NCBI RefSeq assembly: GCF_000422965.1
Contig: NZ_AUHB01000010.1
Span: forward strand, 1 to 64,000
Direction of reading: 5' to 3'
Length of the DNA stretch: 64,000 bases
Source of the DNA: Pleomorphomonas oryzae DSM 16300
Lineage (GTDB): Bacteria; Pseudomonadota; Alphaproteobacteria; Rhizobiales; Pleomorphomonadaceae
Shown: one piece after another, positions 17,042-26,430 of the stretch
Layout: the number at the start of each line of letters is the position of its first letter
Numbering within the stretch: the stretch's first letter is position 1
Notes under the pieces: generated by a model
What the model was told of the DNA's origin: nothing
The model's input: only the letters and a program-made list of their open reading frames with translations
Databases searched by the model: none
Program-made: the position numbers and the translations under genes

Positions 17042-19153
17042 TTAGGCCGCCCGCACAGTTGCCAGGAACCGGCCCACCTCCTGCCTGAGCCGCGACGATT
17101 GCTGGTTGAGCTCGGAGGCCGAGGCTAGCACCTGGGTCGAGGCGGCCGAACTCTCGGACGCCGCCTTGGTGACGCCGACGATGTTCGACGACACTTCGCT
17201 GGTGCCGGCCGAGGCCTGCTGGACGTTGCGGGCGATCTCGTTGGTCGAAACGCCCTGCTCTTCCACCGCCGAGGCGATGGCCATGGCGATGTCGTTCATC
17301 TGGCGGATGGTGCCGGTGACGGTGCCGATGGCCGCCGCCGATTCCTGGGTCGAGCTCTGGATGTCCTCGATCTGCCGGGCGATTTCGCTCGTCGCCTTGG
17401 CGGTCTGATCGGCGAGGTTCTTCACCTCGGCGGCCACCACGGCGAAGCCCTTGCCGGCATCGCCCGCCCGCGCCGCTTCGATGGTGGCATTGAGCGCCAG
17501 AAGGTTGGTCTGGCCGGCGATGTTGGTGATCAGGCCGATGATGTCGCCGATCTTCTGCGCCGCTTCCGACAGACGGCCCATCTTGTTGGCCACGGCATCG
17601 GCTTCATGGGCCGCCTCGCTGGAAATGCGCGCCGAATGCTGCACGCGCTGGCTGATCTCGCCCACCGACGCCGCCAGCTCCTCGGCGGCCGAGGCGACCG
17701 TCTGCACGTTGGAGGAGGCCTGCTCGGCCGCCGCCGCCACCGCCGTCGACTGGTGCGTCGTTTCCTCCGCCGTCGCCGACATGGTCTCGGCCGCGCCCTG
17801 CAGCTGATGCGAGGCGCTGGACACCGCGCCCACCACGCCGCCGACCGCCGCCTCGAAATCGTCGGCCATCTTGGCCATGACGGCCCGCCGCTCGGTCTCG
17901 GCGATCGCCTTCTGCGCCGCCACATCCTGTTCGAGCTGGCGATTGTGGATGAGCTTGTCCTTGAAGAAGCTCACCGCCTCGGACATGGCGCCGATCTCGT
18001 CGCCGCGCCCGGCGCCGGGAATCTCCACCGTGAGGTCGTTGTCGGCAAGGCTCGCCATCGCCTGCGTCATGGCGTTGAGCGGCCGCACCACATGCCTGCG
18101 GACGACCAGCAGGCTCAGCACCGACAGGGCGATCGCCAGCACCATCAGCGCCGCGTAACCGAGGAACAGTTCGTTCTCACGGCTCGCCACCGCTTCGGCC
18201 CGATCGAGCGCCACGGCAATCACCGCGCTGGCGACATTGGCCACCTTGCTGAGCGCGCCGGTCACCTGGCCCTTGAAGGTGTCGAAGGTCATCGCGCTCT
18301 TGTCGCCGGCCGACAGCTCGTCGATCGTCTTGAGATAGGCGTCGTTGAACGATCCGGCGAAATAGGCGTCGTCGGCCGCGCTCACGGCGCTGTCGAAGGC
18401 CGGCCCGAGGTTCTGCGTTTTGGCCAGCTCCTTCATGGTGGCCCAGTTGATCTCGGCCTGCGCCCGCCCGGCGATGATGGCGCGCACGCTGTCCGTCGTC
18501 AGCTGCTTGCCGGCCGACAGCGCGCCCTGCGTCAGAATGGCCGGCGTGCCGGACACCGAGCGGGCCGTCCAGGCCATCTGCTTGGTGAGCAGCAGCTCGC
18601 CGCTCTCGGCATCGAGCCGGCGGATCTCGGCGTCGAGCTGTTTGGAAGCGCTTTCAAAGACCGTCAAAATGCCGGCCGACGTCTTGAGATAGTTCTTGAG
18701 GAAGTCGGCGTCCCGCTCCGCCGGCGCCTTGGCGAGGTTGGCGTCCGCCGTGGCGCGCAGAGATTTCAGCAGGTCGTAGCTCGAGGCGATGGCACCGGCC
18801 GTCGGCTTCCAGGCCGCGAAATCGTCGAGGCTTTCGGCCGAGATCTTCGCCATGTTGGTATCGACGATGTCGCGATAGCCGGCAACGCCCTTCATCAGCG
18901 TGGCGGCCTTGTCGGGGTCGATGTGCATGCTGGTGTCGGTATCGCCGCGCTCATAGCGCAGCGACTGCAGCACGTTGAACACATACTCGTCCATCTTGGT
19001 CAGCGCGGTGACGGACTTCGCGGTCTGCAATGATGAATAGCTGCCGAGCATCAGCTTGGCCGTGACGCCAATCACCGCCACGCAGATCAGAACGGTGAAA
19101 AAGCCCAGCACAGTCCCCAGCGAGAACCGGCTCAAAATCCTGCCCATTTTCAA
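17042..19153 (-). CDS. Methyl-accepting chemotaxis protein
   Basis: The 703-residue receptor has a first transmembrane helix at about residues 12-33. A ~300-residue helical periplasmic sensing domain follows, then a second membrane helix at about 335-357 ([21 protein letters not shown]), a HAMP linker, and a C-terminal signalling domain. The signalling hairpin tip contains [20 protein letters not shown] and [14 protein letters not shown], which contact CheA and CheW. It senses an unknown ligand and signals to the flagellar or another chemotaxis-like pathway. It stands alone with long non-coding stretches on both sides. Confidence 0.93.
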   Translation of the reverse strand: MKMGRILSRFSLGTVLGFFTVLICVAVIGVTAKLMLGSYSSLQTAKSVTALTKMDEYVFNVLQSLRYERGDTDTSMHIDPDKAATLMKGVAGYRDIVDTNMAKISAESLDDFAAWKPTAGAIASSYDLLKSLRATADANLAKAPAERDADFLKNYLKTSAGILTVFESASKQLDAEIRRLDAESGELLLTKQMAWTARSVSGTPAILTQGALSAGKQLTTDSVRAIIAGRAQAEINWATMKELAKTQNLGPAFDSAVSAADDAYFAGSFNDAYLKTIDELSAGDKSAMTFDTFKGQVTGALSKVANVASAVIAVALDRAEAVASRENELFLGYAALMVLAIALSVLSLLVVRRHVVRPLNAMTQAMASLADNDLTVEIPGAGRGDEIGAMSEAVSFFKDKLIHNRQLEQDVAAQKAIAETERRAVMAKMADDFEAAVGGVVGAVSSASHQLQGAAETMSATAEETTHQSTAVAAAAEQASSNVQTVASAAEELAASVGEISQRVQHSARISSEAAHEADAVANKMGRLSEAAQKIGDIIGLITNIAGQTNLLALNATIEAARAGDAGKGFAVVAAEVKNLADQTAKATSEIARQIEDIQSSTQESAAAIGTVTGTIRQMNDIAMAIASAVEEQGVSTNEIARNVQQASAGTSEVSSNIVGVTKAASESSAASTQVLASASELNQQSSRLRQEVGRFLATVRAA

Positions 19154-19834
19154 GCCCCTTTTATTAATGTGAACTATGGTTAGGATTCAAAATTGAATAG
19201 TTTCTTAAATAAAAACCGGAGCCGGTAGGCGATCTATTCAAGCTCACGCATGAATGATCGCACACAATTTTTTGGCGAACCGCAGAAACAACCCTTCATG
19301 GTATAGCAAATACCAGCCCGGCAACCGGAAGCGGCGCAGATTACACTATCGGACCGATTAGTTCTTCTTGATGTAGAACGGTCCATGATCCAGCAACATC
19401 GATCCTCTCGACGGTAATGCCGGCCATTGTTCAATCAGACGAACAACTCAATTGGCATCGTTGCGAGTGTTGATGATCGCCATAACCCGCCAATCTCGTC
19501 ACGAAATCCAATCGATGCCATCAGCCACCGCCGCTGGAATGGTCCGATATTGAAAATTTTTCTGGGAAACATTATCGATAAATTTAACTAGTGAACCTCG
19601 GTTACGCGCAATCCACTGCGGCCGCCGGTGAACGGTGAGCGGCCCGGGTGCGCAGCCCTCCCCTGCCATCATCGCCTTAACTCATACGAAAGTAGCGATG
19701 GAGCGAGACGGCATCGATACCGCTAACGCCGTCCCTTCACTTCGACAGCCCCATGTCGATCAGCTCCAGCAGCCGCGTCGGTGGGCGCGGCGACCAGCAA
19801 GCTTCACACCGTAGTCTTCATCAATGACGACACG
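19154..19834. other. Gene-free region between MCP and LysR genes
   Basis: About 680 bp without a credible gene; it is locally richer in A+T than the flanks (for example around 19160-19220 and 19540-19590). The right edge should hold the MCP promoter, since that gene starts at 19153 and reads leftwards. A 66-codon open frame at 19234-19434 on the minus strand has no family features and is not called. No repeat or RNA structure was recognised. Confidence 0.5.
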
Positions 19835-20725
19835 TCACAAGGCCGGCCTTGCCTCCTCCAGTAACCAGTCGGCGAAAGCCCGCAGCGGCCCGTCGCTCAG
19901 TCGTACCGGCTCCGGAAGAACGAGGCAGAACGTCTTGGAAACCGACCTTCCCTCCGGCCATGGCGCGACCAGCCGGCCGCTGGCCAGCTCTGCCTCGACA
20001 TAAAGGCGCGGCACCAGCGCGACGCCGAGGCCGGCCAGCGCCGCCTCGATCAGCATGGCGTGGAGATCGTAGCGCGGGCCGATCGCCGGGTTGCTCAGCG
20101 TGACGCCGCTCTCCTCGGCATAGAGCCGCCAGGCCTCCGGGTTCTGGCGGCGATGGAGACGCGGCAGCGCATCGAGCGCCGTCGCCGCGTCCCGTCCCTC
20201 CATCAGCGACGGATGACAGACCGGCACCAGCACTTCGTGCAGCAGGCGGTAGGTGCGCATGCCCGCCCAGGCCGGATGCTCGAAGTGGATGGCCGCATCG
20301 AAACCGCTGCCGGCGAGAACGAAAGGCTCCATCTGCTCGGCAAGATGCACGGTGACGTTCGGATGCCGCTCCCTGAACCGGCCCAGACGAGGGATCAGCC
20401 AGCGCGTGGCGAAGGTCGGCAGGATGGCGATATCGAGGCTCGCGCCGTCCGCCGGCTGGCCCATCAGGTAGTTGCTGTCGCGCTCCAGCCGGTCGAGCGT
20501 CTCGCGAACCTGCACCGCGTATCGCTCGCCATTTGGCAGCAGCCGCACGCGATTGCCCACCCGTTCGAAAAGCGTGACGCCGAGGAAGGCTTCGAGACGG
20601 CCGATCTGGCGGCTGATCGCCCCCTCGGTCAGCGCCAGTTCGTCCGCCGCATGGGTGAAGCTGCCATGGCGGGCTGCCGCTTCGAACGCCATCAGCGCGG
20701 AATGGCTCGGGATCCTGCGGCGCAT
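19835..20725 (-). CDS. LysR-family regulator, GcvA-like subgroup
   Basis: The 296-residue product begins MRRRIPSHSALMAFEAAARH, the typical opening of the GcvA/AmpR-like subgroup, followed by FTHAADELALTEGAISRQI and the LysR effector domain. The start at 20725 has GAGGAGAGG just upstream and is preferred over an ATG eight codons earlier. It is divergent from the gene set beginning at 20839 (unknown protein, tautomerase, metallo-hydrolase), which it probably controls. Confidence 0.85.
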   Translation of the reverse strand: MRRRIPSHSALMAFEAAARHGSFTHAADELALTEGAISRQIGRLEAFLGVTLFERVGNRVRLLPNGERYAVQVRETLDRLERDSNYLMGQPADGASLDIAILPTFATRWLIPRLGRFRERHPNVTVHLAEQMEPFVLAGSGFDAAIHFEHPAWAGMRTYRLLHEVLVPVCHPSLMEGRDAATALDALPRLHRRQNPEAWRLYAEESGVTLSNPAIGPRYDLHAMLIEAALAGLGVALVPRLYVEAELASGRLVAPWPEGRSVSKTFCLVLPEPVRLSDGPLRAFADWLLEEARPAL

Positions 20726-20838
20726 CGGCCTCTCCTCGATCAATGACATTCAGTCACTGAAGCATGAGGCAATATCGATGTTCTGGCCAGCAGAGCGCGA
20801 CTAGCTTGATCAAAGATCAACACAGGCAGGACGGCAGC

Positions 20839-21399
20839 ATGCCCCGGCCGGAGGAGGATCAAGTGATTTACACGGTGGAATGCAGCTTCGCCGATCCCGG
20901 CAGCGAAGCGGAGTGGAACGACTTCTACAGCCAGGGAAAGCTGCCGGCGCTGATCTCGGTCGGCGGCTTTCACACCTCGCAACGCTTCAAGGCGCTGAGC
21001 TCCGGTTGCCCGGTCTATCTCGCCCTGCACTCGATCGACGGTCTCGACGTGCTGACCGGCGAGGAGTACCGCCAGAAGGGCGGCGGCAACTTTGCCCGCT
21101 GGCAGCAGCACATCACCGACTGGCACCGCAACCTCTATGACGGTCTCGACCGGGCGCCGGACGTGGGCCCCGACGAGCTTCTGCTGATCAGCTCTGTCGG
21201 AGCCCAGGCGCTGGCCGAGCTGGGCCTCGCCCCATCCCATCTGCTGGCGACCGCGCTGGAGAAATCTCCCGCCCAGCGCTGGCTCGCCAAGGTGGCCCGT
21301 ACCCAGTTGCCGCCCGCTAAACGCCTGCCGCGCGGCATTGATGTCTATGAAGCGATGACGGCGCAACTGAACCGCGCCGCCGCGCGACCGGCTCGATAG
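20839..21399 (+). CDS. Unknown protein, possibly a dimeric alpha/beta-barrel
   Basis: The 186-residue cytoplasmic protein starts with a strand-helix pattern (IYTVECSFADPGSEAEWNDF then LPALISVGGFHTSQRF). This looks like EthD/antibiotic-monooxygenase-type small barrels, which bind or transform hydrophobic small molecules. I do not recognise the exact family. Two starts are possible: ATG 20839 with GGCAGGA upstream, or GTG 20863 with a strong GAGGAGG 5 nt before it. It begins a tightly packed three-gene unit that is divergent from a LysR gene. Confidence 0.6.
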   Translation: MPRPEEDQVIYTVECSFADPGSEAEWNDFYSQGKLPALISVGGFHTSQRFKALSSGCPVYLALHSIDGLDVLTGEEYRQKGGGNFARWQQHITDWHRNLYDGLDRAPDVGPDELLLISSVGAQALAELGLAPSHLLATALEKSPAQRWLAKVARTQLPPAKRLPRGIDVYEAMTAQLNRAAARPAR

Positions 21400-21406
21400 G
21401 ATCGCC

Positions 21407-21733
21407 ATGCCCAACGTCACGATCTTCATTGCGGCGGAAGAGATGCCACCCGATGCGCGCCTTTCTGAGCTGACCGACCGATGCGCCGACCTGTGCATCG
21501 GCGTTCTCCAGGCAACGCCGGAAAATGTGCACGTCATCACCGTTCCCGTCCGCCATGGGCGCGGCCATCCTGTGTTCGCCTCCATCAGCTATCGACTGAC
21601 GGGGTCGCGCACGCCGGAGGTGATGGACCATTTCATGGTTGGGCTCGACGAGGCCATCCGCAAGGCCTCCGGCTTCACCGCGCGCATCCGCTGCTTCGGC
21701 TACGCGGCGTCCCAGCTTTATGCCCGCAATTGA
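21407..21733 (+). CDS. Tautomerase-family protein (4-oxalocrotonate tautomerase-like)
   Basis: The 108-residue protein begins Met-Pro, so removal of the methionine would expose the amino-terminal proline that serves as the catalytic base in the tautomerase superfamily. The rest (PNVTIFIAAEEMP..., CIGVLQATPENVHVITVPV) fits the beta-alpha-beta pattern of a longer CHMI/4-OT-like member. Its stop overlaps the next start (TGATG), so it is coupled to the metallo-hydrolase. Such enzymes isomerise enol/keto forms of ring-cleavage or halogenated intermediates. Confidence 0.72.
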   Translation: MPNVTIFIAAEEMPPDARLSELTDRCADLCIGVLQATPENVHVITVPVRHGRGHPVFASISYRLTGSRTPEVMDHFMVGLDEAIRKASGFTARIRCFGYAASQLYARN

Positions 21734-22593
21734 TGCGCCGCTTGGAAACAGGCATGTCTGCTTCCCTATTCTCCACCCGACGGGTCGGCGACGTCACAGT
21801 GACCGCTATCAGCGATGGCTACATGCCGGACAGCCTCGGCTTCCTCACCAACATCGATCCAGCCGACGCGCTTCGACTGCAACACAACGCCGGCGCGCCG
21901 GACCCGACCGCCCTCCACGTCAACGGCTACCTGCTGCGCATGAGAGGGCACACCGTCCTGATCGACACGGGAACCGGCGGGCTCCGGCAATCGGGTGGCA
22001 AGCTGAAGGACAATCTGCGTCTCGCAGGCGTCGCCCCCGCCGAGATCGACGCCATCCTGTTGACCCACGCCCACCCCGATCACATCGGCGGACTGCTGAA
22101 ACCGCTGGACGACGTGGGCTTCTCCAATGCCGAACTCGTCCTGCATGAGAGCGAGCTTGCCTTCTGGCAGGACGACGGCCATCTCGCCCGCGCCAGCGAG
22201 CGGGCTCGCGGCGCCTTTCTGATCGCCCGCCAAGCCTTCGACGAGAACCGCGACAGGCTCCGCACCTTCAAGAGTGGCGAAGTGCTTCCCGGCATCACCG
22301 CCCTGCCCCTGCCGGGGCACACGGCCGGGCACACCGGCTATCGCCTCGATGCCGGCGGCAACAGCCTGTTGATCTGGGGCGACATCGTGCACTTCCCGGC
22401 GATCCAGATTGCTCGCCCGGATGTTTCCATCGCCTTCGATCTGGATGCGGAGCTGGCAGCCACCACACGATCGAAGCTTCTCGACAGCGTCGTCACCGAA
22501 CGCCTGCCGATCGCCGGCATGCATATCGGAGAGCTCGGTTTCGCGCGGATCGAACGGACCGGCGCGGGCTACGCCCTGACTTACGACGAATGA
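21733..22593 (+). CDS. MBL-fold metallo-hydrolase
   Basis: The 286-residue protein has the metal motif THAHPDHIGG (HxHxDH), a further histidine in PLPGHTAGHTGY, and the aspartate in WGDIVH, completing a two-metal site. The long N-terminal segment before the motif resembles the lactonase-like branch (AttM/AiiB/YflN type), but the substrate is unknown. The ATG at 21733 overlaps the preceding stop; an alternative start at 21754 is also possible. It is the last gene of the tautomerase unit. Confidence 0.82.
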   Translation: MRRLETGMSASLFSTRRVGDVTVTAISDGYMPDSLGFLTNIDPADALRLQHNAGAPDPTALHVNGYLLRMRGHTVLIDTGTGGLRQSGGKLKDNLRLAGVAPAEIDAILLTHAHPDHIGGLLKPLDDVGFSNAELVLHESELAFWQDDGHLARASERARGAFLIARQAFDENRDRLRTFKSGEVLPGITALPLPGHTAGHTGYRLDAGGNSLLIWGDIVHFPAIQIARPDVSIAFDLDAELAATTRSKLLDSVVTERLPIAGMHIGELGFARIERTGAGYALTYDE

Positions 22594-22935
22594 TACCGCT
22601 TCCGTCTGGGTTCGACCTTCCGGGCGGAACCTGACGGAAGCGGAAGTGCCCGACCAGGCGCCGGCCGATCAGGCCGAAATCCGTTTGAGCCGATGAGTCC
22701 AGATCAAGCGGAACGGGTATGACGCGTCGATCCCGGCTACGGGAAAGACAAACGCGCCAACGCCGGAAACCGTTCAGCCGCATGGTGTCTGACAGCGTCG
22801 ACAATCACCATCCATCCGGACCAACCACTAGGCACCCCCCGCGCATGGTGAAAACGGTTCCAATAAAACCACCCCTCCGCTTTCAATCCGACACGAAAGC
22901 AGGCTAAACCCGGCGACGATCGCTTTTCTCCCAGC
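22594..22935. other. Non-coding stretch with hairpin
   Basis: An 11-bp inverted repeat, CCGCTTCCGTC (22596-22606) with GACGGAAGCGG (22633-22643), begins two bases after the metallo-hydrolase stop. It has no T-run, so it may be a weak terminator or a 3' end stabiliser. Nothing else recognisable is seen up to the ClC gene. Confidence 0.55.
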
Positions 22936-24717
22936 GTGGGCAATACCTTGAGCAATACCGTCTCCGCCCTCACCCTCGCCGGCTTCCGCGCCCTCATCCG
23001 GCTGCGCCGCTATCGCGAACTGGGCCTTCTCGTCATCGCCACGCTGGTCGGCTGCCTGGCCGGCGTCGTCGTCACCACGATGAGCTGGATCACCAACGTC
23101 GCCCATCACCTGCTCTACGGCCTGCCGTCCGGCGAGCGATTGAGCCAGCAGGACAGCCTGTCGCATCCGGCCCTGGCGCTGGTGCCCATCGCCGGCGGCA
23201 TCGCCCTTGCCCTCATCACCTATCTGACGCGCCGCCGCTTCACCCGCCCGCCGGTCGACCCCATCGAGGCCAACGCCCTGCACGGCGGCCGCATGTCGGT
23301 GCCCGAGAGCCTGCTGCTCGCGGTGCAGACCATGGTCTCCTCCGGCTTCGGCGCCTCGGTAGGGCTGGAAGCCGGCTACACCCAGGCGAGTTCCGCCTTC
23401 GCCTCGCGCCTTGCCGAGGCCATGCGCCTCAGGCGTCGCGACATCCGCACGCTGGTCGGCTGCGCCGCCGCCGGCGCCATTTCCGCCGCCTTCGACGCGC
23501 CGATCACCGGCGCCTTCTACGGCTTCGAGCTGATCATCGGCACCTATTCGGTGGCCCTCGTCGCCCCCGTGCTGGCCGCCTCGCTGGCCGCCAGCCTCAC
23601 CGCCGGCTGGCTCGGCGCCGTGCAGACCACCATCGAGGTCGGCCCGGTGCCGGTGCTGACCGCCGCCGACCTCACGCCCTTCATCCTGCTCGGCCTGATC
23701 GGCGGCCTGCTCGCCGTCGCCGTCATGCAGCTGGTCACCGGTGTCGAGCGCGCCTTCCGCTGGGCGAAGATCCCCGCCTGGGCGCGCCCGGCCATCGGTG
23801 GCGCGCTGGTCGGTGCGCTGGCGCTGATGACGCCGCACGTGCTCTCCTCCGGCCACGGCGCGCTGCATGTCGACCTTGCCTCCGACGCCGGCTGGCAGAT
23901 GCTGATGGTGCTGTTCGTGCTGAAGGTGCTGGCCTCGGCGGTGTCGCTCGGCTCGGGCTTTCGTGGCGGCCTGTTCTTCGCTTCGCTCTACCTCGGCGCG
24001 CTGTTCGGCAAGGCCTATGCGCTGCTCTTGGTCGACGCCGGCATCCTGCCACATCTCTCCCCGCTGCTCGCCTCGGTGGTCGGCATGGCGGCCATGGCGG
24101 TGGGCGTGGTCGGCGGCCCGATGACCATGGCCTTCCTGGCGCTCGAGACCACCAGCGACCTCAGTATCACCGGCGCCGTGCTCGCCGCGTCCATCGTCTC
24201 GGCCGTGGTGGTGCGCGAAACCTTCGGCTACTCCTTCTCCACCTGGCGCCTGCACCTGCGCGGCGAGACCATCCGCAGCGCCCACGACATCGGCCGCATG
24301 CGCTCGCTCACCGTCTCCAGAATGATGCGCTCCGACGTCCGTACGGTCTCGGCCACGCTGACGCTCGATGCCTTCCGCTCCATCTTCCCGCTCGGCTCCA
24401 CCCAGCGCGCCATCGCCGTGGATGGCAATGGCGGCTATGCCGGCATCATGGTGGTGGCCGACGCCTACGCCGCCGGCACCAGCGAAGGCCGAGGCGAAAT
24501 CGCCCCGCTGCTGCGACACCGCGACGCCATGCTCCAGCCGTCGATGAACGTCTCGGAAGCCGCCGAACTGTTCGACGCCGCCAAAGCCGAAGAACTCGCC
24601 GTCGTCGACAGCCGCCAATCCCGCCGCGTCATCGGGCTGCTGACCGAGCAGTATCTGATGCGGCGATATGCCGAGGAGCTCGACAAGGCGCGGCGGGAGC
24701 TGATGGGGGAAGGGTGA
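22936..24717 (+). CDS. ClC-family anion channel/transporter with CBS region
   Basis: The 593-residue inner-membrane protein has about ten or more hydrophobic segments typical of ClC proteins (SSGFGASVGLEAGYTQ, AAFDAPITGAFYGFELIIG, GFRGGLFFASLYLGALFG). A C-terminal cytoplasmic part (about residues 455-590) resembles a CBS pair. The gating glutamate is kept (GLEAG in place of GREGP). By hand alignment the inner proton glutamate of the H+/Cl- exchangers appears to be leucine, so it may work as a channel or with another ion. The start is uncertain: GTG 22936 gives the longest frame, but no ribosome site is obvious. Confidence 0.85.
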   Translation: MGNTLSNTVSALTLAGFRALIRLRRYRELGLLVIATLVGCLAGVVVTTMSWITNVAHHLLYGLPSGERLSQQDSLSHPALALVPIAGGIALALITYLTRRRFTRPPVDPIEANALHGGRMSVPESLLLAVQTMVSSGFGASVGLEAGYTQASSAFASRLAEAMRLRRRDIRTLVGCAAAGAISAAFDAPITGAFYGFELIIGTYSVALVAPVLAASLAASLTAGWLGAVQTTIEVGPVPVLTAADLTPFILLGLIGGLLAVAVMQLVTGVERAFRWAKIPAWARPAIGGALVGALALMTPHVLSSGHGALHVDLASDAGWQMLMVLFVLKVLASAVSLGSGFRGGLFFASLYLGALFGKAYALLLVDAGILPHLSPLLASVVGMAAMAVGVVGGPMTMAFLALETTSDLSITGAVLAASIVSAVVVRETFGYSFSTWRLHLRGETIRSAHDIGRMRSLTVSRMMRSDVRTVSATLTLDAFRSIFPLGSTQRAIAVDGNGGYAGIMVVADAYAAGTSEGRGEIAPLLRHRDAMLQPSMNVSEAAELFDAAKAEELAVVDSRQSRRVIGLLTEQYLMRRYAEELDKARRELMGEG

Positions 24718-24752
24718 GGCACCCTTTAGTTCCCCCTCGCCTTCCTCGTCCT

Positions 24753-24794
24753 GAGGTACACCTTGAGTTCACGTGTAAATTCAAGGTGTACCTC
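24753..24794. repeat. Perfect inverted repeat, 14-bp arms
   Basis: GAGGTACACCTTGA (24753-24766) and TCAAGGTGTACCTC (24781-24794) flank a 14-nt loop. The flanking words CGTCCTGAGGT and GGTCAGGATGG link it to the long palindrome family. It lies just after the ClC gene and may end its transcript. Confidence 0.75.
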
Positions 24795-24975
24795 GGTCAG
24801 GATGGAGCACCCGGCTGATATAGCGCTCCAGCCTTGATGGCAGCCTTCGTCTCGGGCACCCTGCCTGATGGCGGCCTCAGGATGATCGACGGCCTGTGGC
24901 ACATTTTATCAGCGCCGGGTGTTCGGCGCCGACAACTGTGGCTACATGAGTAGGCCAACCACGAGGACGCGCCGT

Positions 24976-26262
24976 ATGGCCAACACGATTTCCAACCCAG
25001 AGCTTGCCGCCCAGCTTGCCGCGCTCGACCAGTTGACCAACTGGGAGCAGCGGCCGCGCGGCGGCATGCGGGTCGGGCTTGAGCCGATGCTCGACCTTGC
25101 CGGCCGCCTCGGCAACCCGGAGCGCGCCTATCGCATCATCCATGTGGCCGGCACCAAGGGCAAAAGCTCCACCTGCGCGCTTCTGGCGGCGGGGCTGATC
25201 CGCGCCGGCTACAAGGTCGGCCGCTATAGCTCGCCGCATGTCGTCCATATCGGCGAACGCATCACCCTGAACGGCCAACCGGTCAGCGAGGCGGACCTTG
25301 CCGCCGCGCTCGGCCAGACGCTCGATGCCTTGCGGGCGGCGCGCGCCGAGGGCAGCGCCGGGCGCGACGCTACCTGGTTCGACGTGCTGACCGCCACCGC
25401 CTTCCTGATCTTTATGCGCGCCGGCGTGCAATGGACGGTCATCGAAACCGGCCTCGGCGGTCGGCTCGATTCGACCAACATCGTCGAGAGCGAGGCGGCG
25501 ATCATCACCAACATCGAGCTGGAACACACCGAGGTGCTGGGCAAGACGCGCGCCGCCATCGCCTCGGAAAAGGCCGGCATCATCAAGCCGGGCTCCCTCG
25601 CCATAACGCCGCTGGCCGAGGCCGACGAGGCCGGCGCCGTCATCGCTTCGCGCGCCCAGCAGCTCGGTGCCACGCTCATCCGTCCGGCCATTCCGGATGA
25701 CGCCGGCATCGAGGAGCGCAACGCGGCGCTGGCCGGCGCGGTCCTCGATGCCCTCGGCATCGGCGACGGCAAGCTGGCGTTCGGCGCCGCCCTACTCGAT
25801 CCGGCCACTCGGGAGGCCGCGCGGCTGCCCGGCCGCCTCGAGACCTTCATGACGAAGGTGAGGCGTGAAGCGGGGCTGGCCACCGTCCATGTCGCCCTCG
25901 ACGGCGCCCATGTTCCGTTCAACCTCGCGGCCGTCATGACCGACCTCGGCAAGCAGGCTGCCTTCGCCGGTCCTTGCATCGCCGTCGTCTCCTTTGCCGA
26001 GGACAAGGACGCGCTCGGCCTCCTCTCGGTGCTGGCGCACCATCAGGTGTCGATCATCTTCACCGTGGCCAGCGGCCGGTCGCGCTCGCCGAGCGAACTG
26101 AGCGCCATGGCCAGACAGCTTGGCTTGAGCAGCGAAATCGAACCCGATCCGCGACGGGCCTACCACAAGGCGCTTGGGCGAGCCGCGACATCCGGCGCCT
26201 GGGTACTGGTCACCGGCTCGCTCTATCTGGTCGGTGCCATCGAGGCGAATGGAAAGGCGTGA
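24976..26262 (+). CDS. folC: Bifunctional folylpolyglutamate synthase / dihydrofolate synthase family
   Basis: The 428-residue Mur-ligase-type enzyme has the ATP loop AGTKGKSS at residues 58-65, GLGGRLDSTN in the centre, and LEHTEVLGKT followed by EKAGIIKPG, all characteristic of FolC. It adds glutamate to dihydropteroate and folates in the cytoplasm. The length fits the family. The ATG at 24976 has GAGGA 8 nt upstream. The usual accD-folC neighbourhood is absent here, so a second, paralogous folC elsewhere in the genome is possible. Its 3' end overlaps a NUDIX remnant. Confidence 0.82.
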   Translation: MANTISNPELAAQLAALDQLTNWEQRPRGGMRVGLEPMLDLAGRLGNPERAYRIIHVAGTKGKSSTCALLAAGLIRAGYKVGRYSSPHVVHIGERITLNGQPVSEADLAAALGQTLDALRAARAEGSAGRDATWFDVLTATAFLIFMRAGVQWTVIETGLGGRLDSTNIVESEAAIITNIELEHTEVLGKTRAAIASEKAGIIKPGSLAITPLAEADEAGAVIASRAQQLGATLIRPAIPDDAGIEERNAALAGAVLDALGIGDGKLAFGAALLDPATREAARLPGRLETFMTKVRREAGLATVHVALDGAHVPFNLAAVMTDLGKQAAFAGPCIAVVSFAEDKDALGLLSVLAHHQVSIIFTVASGRSRSPSELSAMARQLGLSSEIEPDPRRAYHKALGRAATSGAWVLVTGSLYLVGAIEANGKA

Positions 26263-26422
26263 TACGATCCTTCTGGTTCGCGAGAAAAGCGACGGCCGTT
26301 GGACCTTGCCGGGCGGCTTTGCCGACGTCGGGCATTCGGCCTCGGAGAATGTCGTGGCCGAAATGCGGGAAGAAGCCGGCCTCACGGTTTGCGCCACCCA
26401 GCTCTATGGCCTGCGGCACTAG
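26249..26422 (+). pseudogene. NUDIX hydrolase remnant
   Basis: A 57-codon frame overlapping the end of folC reads ERRDTILLVREKSDGRWTLP, then a NUDIX-like box, and stops after QLYGLRH. Both the N-terminal half and the C-terminal half of a normal NUDIX enzyme are missing. In the box, the glutamate after the first glycine block is histidine (ADVGHSAS) and the arginine of the REUxEE core is alanine (AEMREEAG). It is most likely a decayed fragment rather than an active enzyme. Confidence 0.65.
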
Positions 26423-26430
26423 GCCAAGGC

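Larger units (their letters stand above)
16760..17048. repeat. Composite structured repeat at the 3' end of the MCP gene
   Basis: The two ends form an imperfect 26-bp inverted repeat (GGCCTGAACGGAAATTCG... against CGAAACTC...TTTAGGCC region), and the right end overlaps the stop codon of the minus-strand chemotaxis gene. The internal words TTCGAGAACCGGAGCGGAGC and CCGTGAGCACCGGAAGCGCA are shared with the copy at 26864-27010. Two rhizobial palindromes and a 16-bp hairpin are nested inside this copy. It probably acts as a 3' untranslated structure for the minus-strand gene. Confidence 0.65.

Noticed and set aside
17606-19033. Open frame of 475 codons opposite the chemotaxis receptor
   Set aside because: The His/Arg/Gly-rich product has no family features; the minus strand encodes a full receptor.
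19234-19434. 66-codon minus-strand frame in the gap after the chemotaxis gene
   Set aside because: No ribosome site, unusual Cys/Arg-rich composition and no family pattern.
22828-24618. Open frame of 596 codons opposite the ClC gene
   Set aside because: The product is low-complexity, rich in Gly, Ala, His and Gln, and the plus-strand frame has clear ClC motifs.
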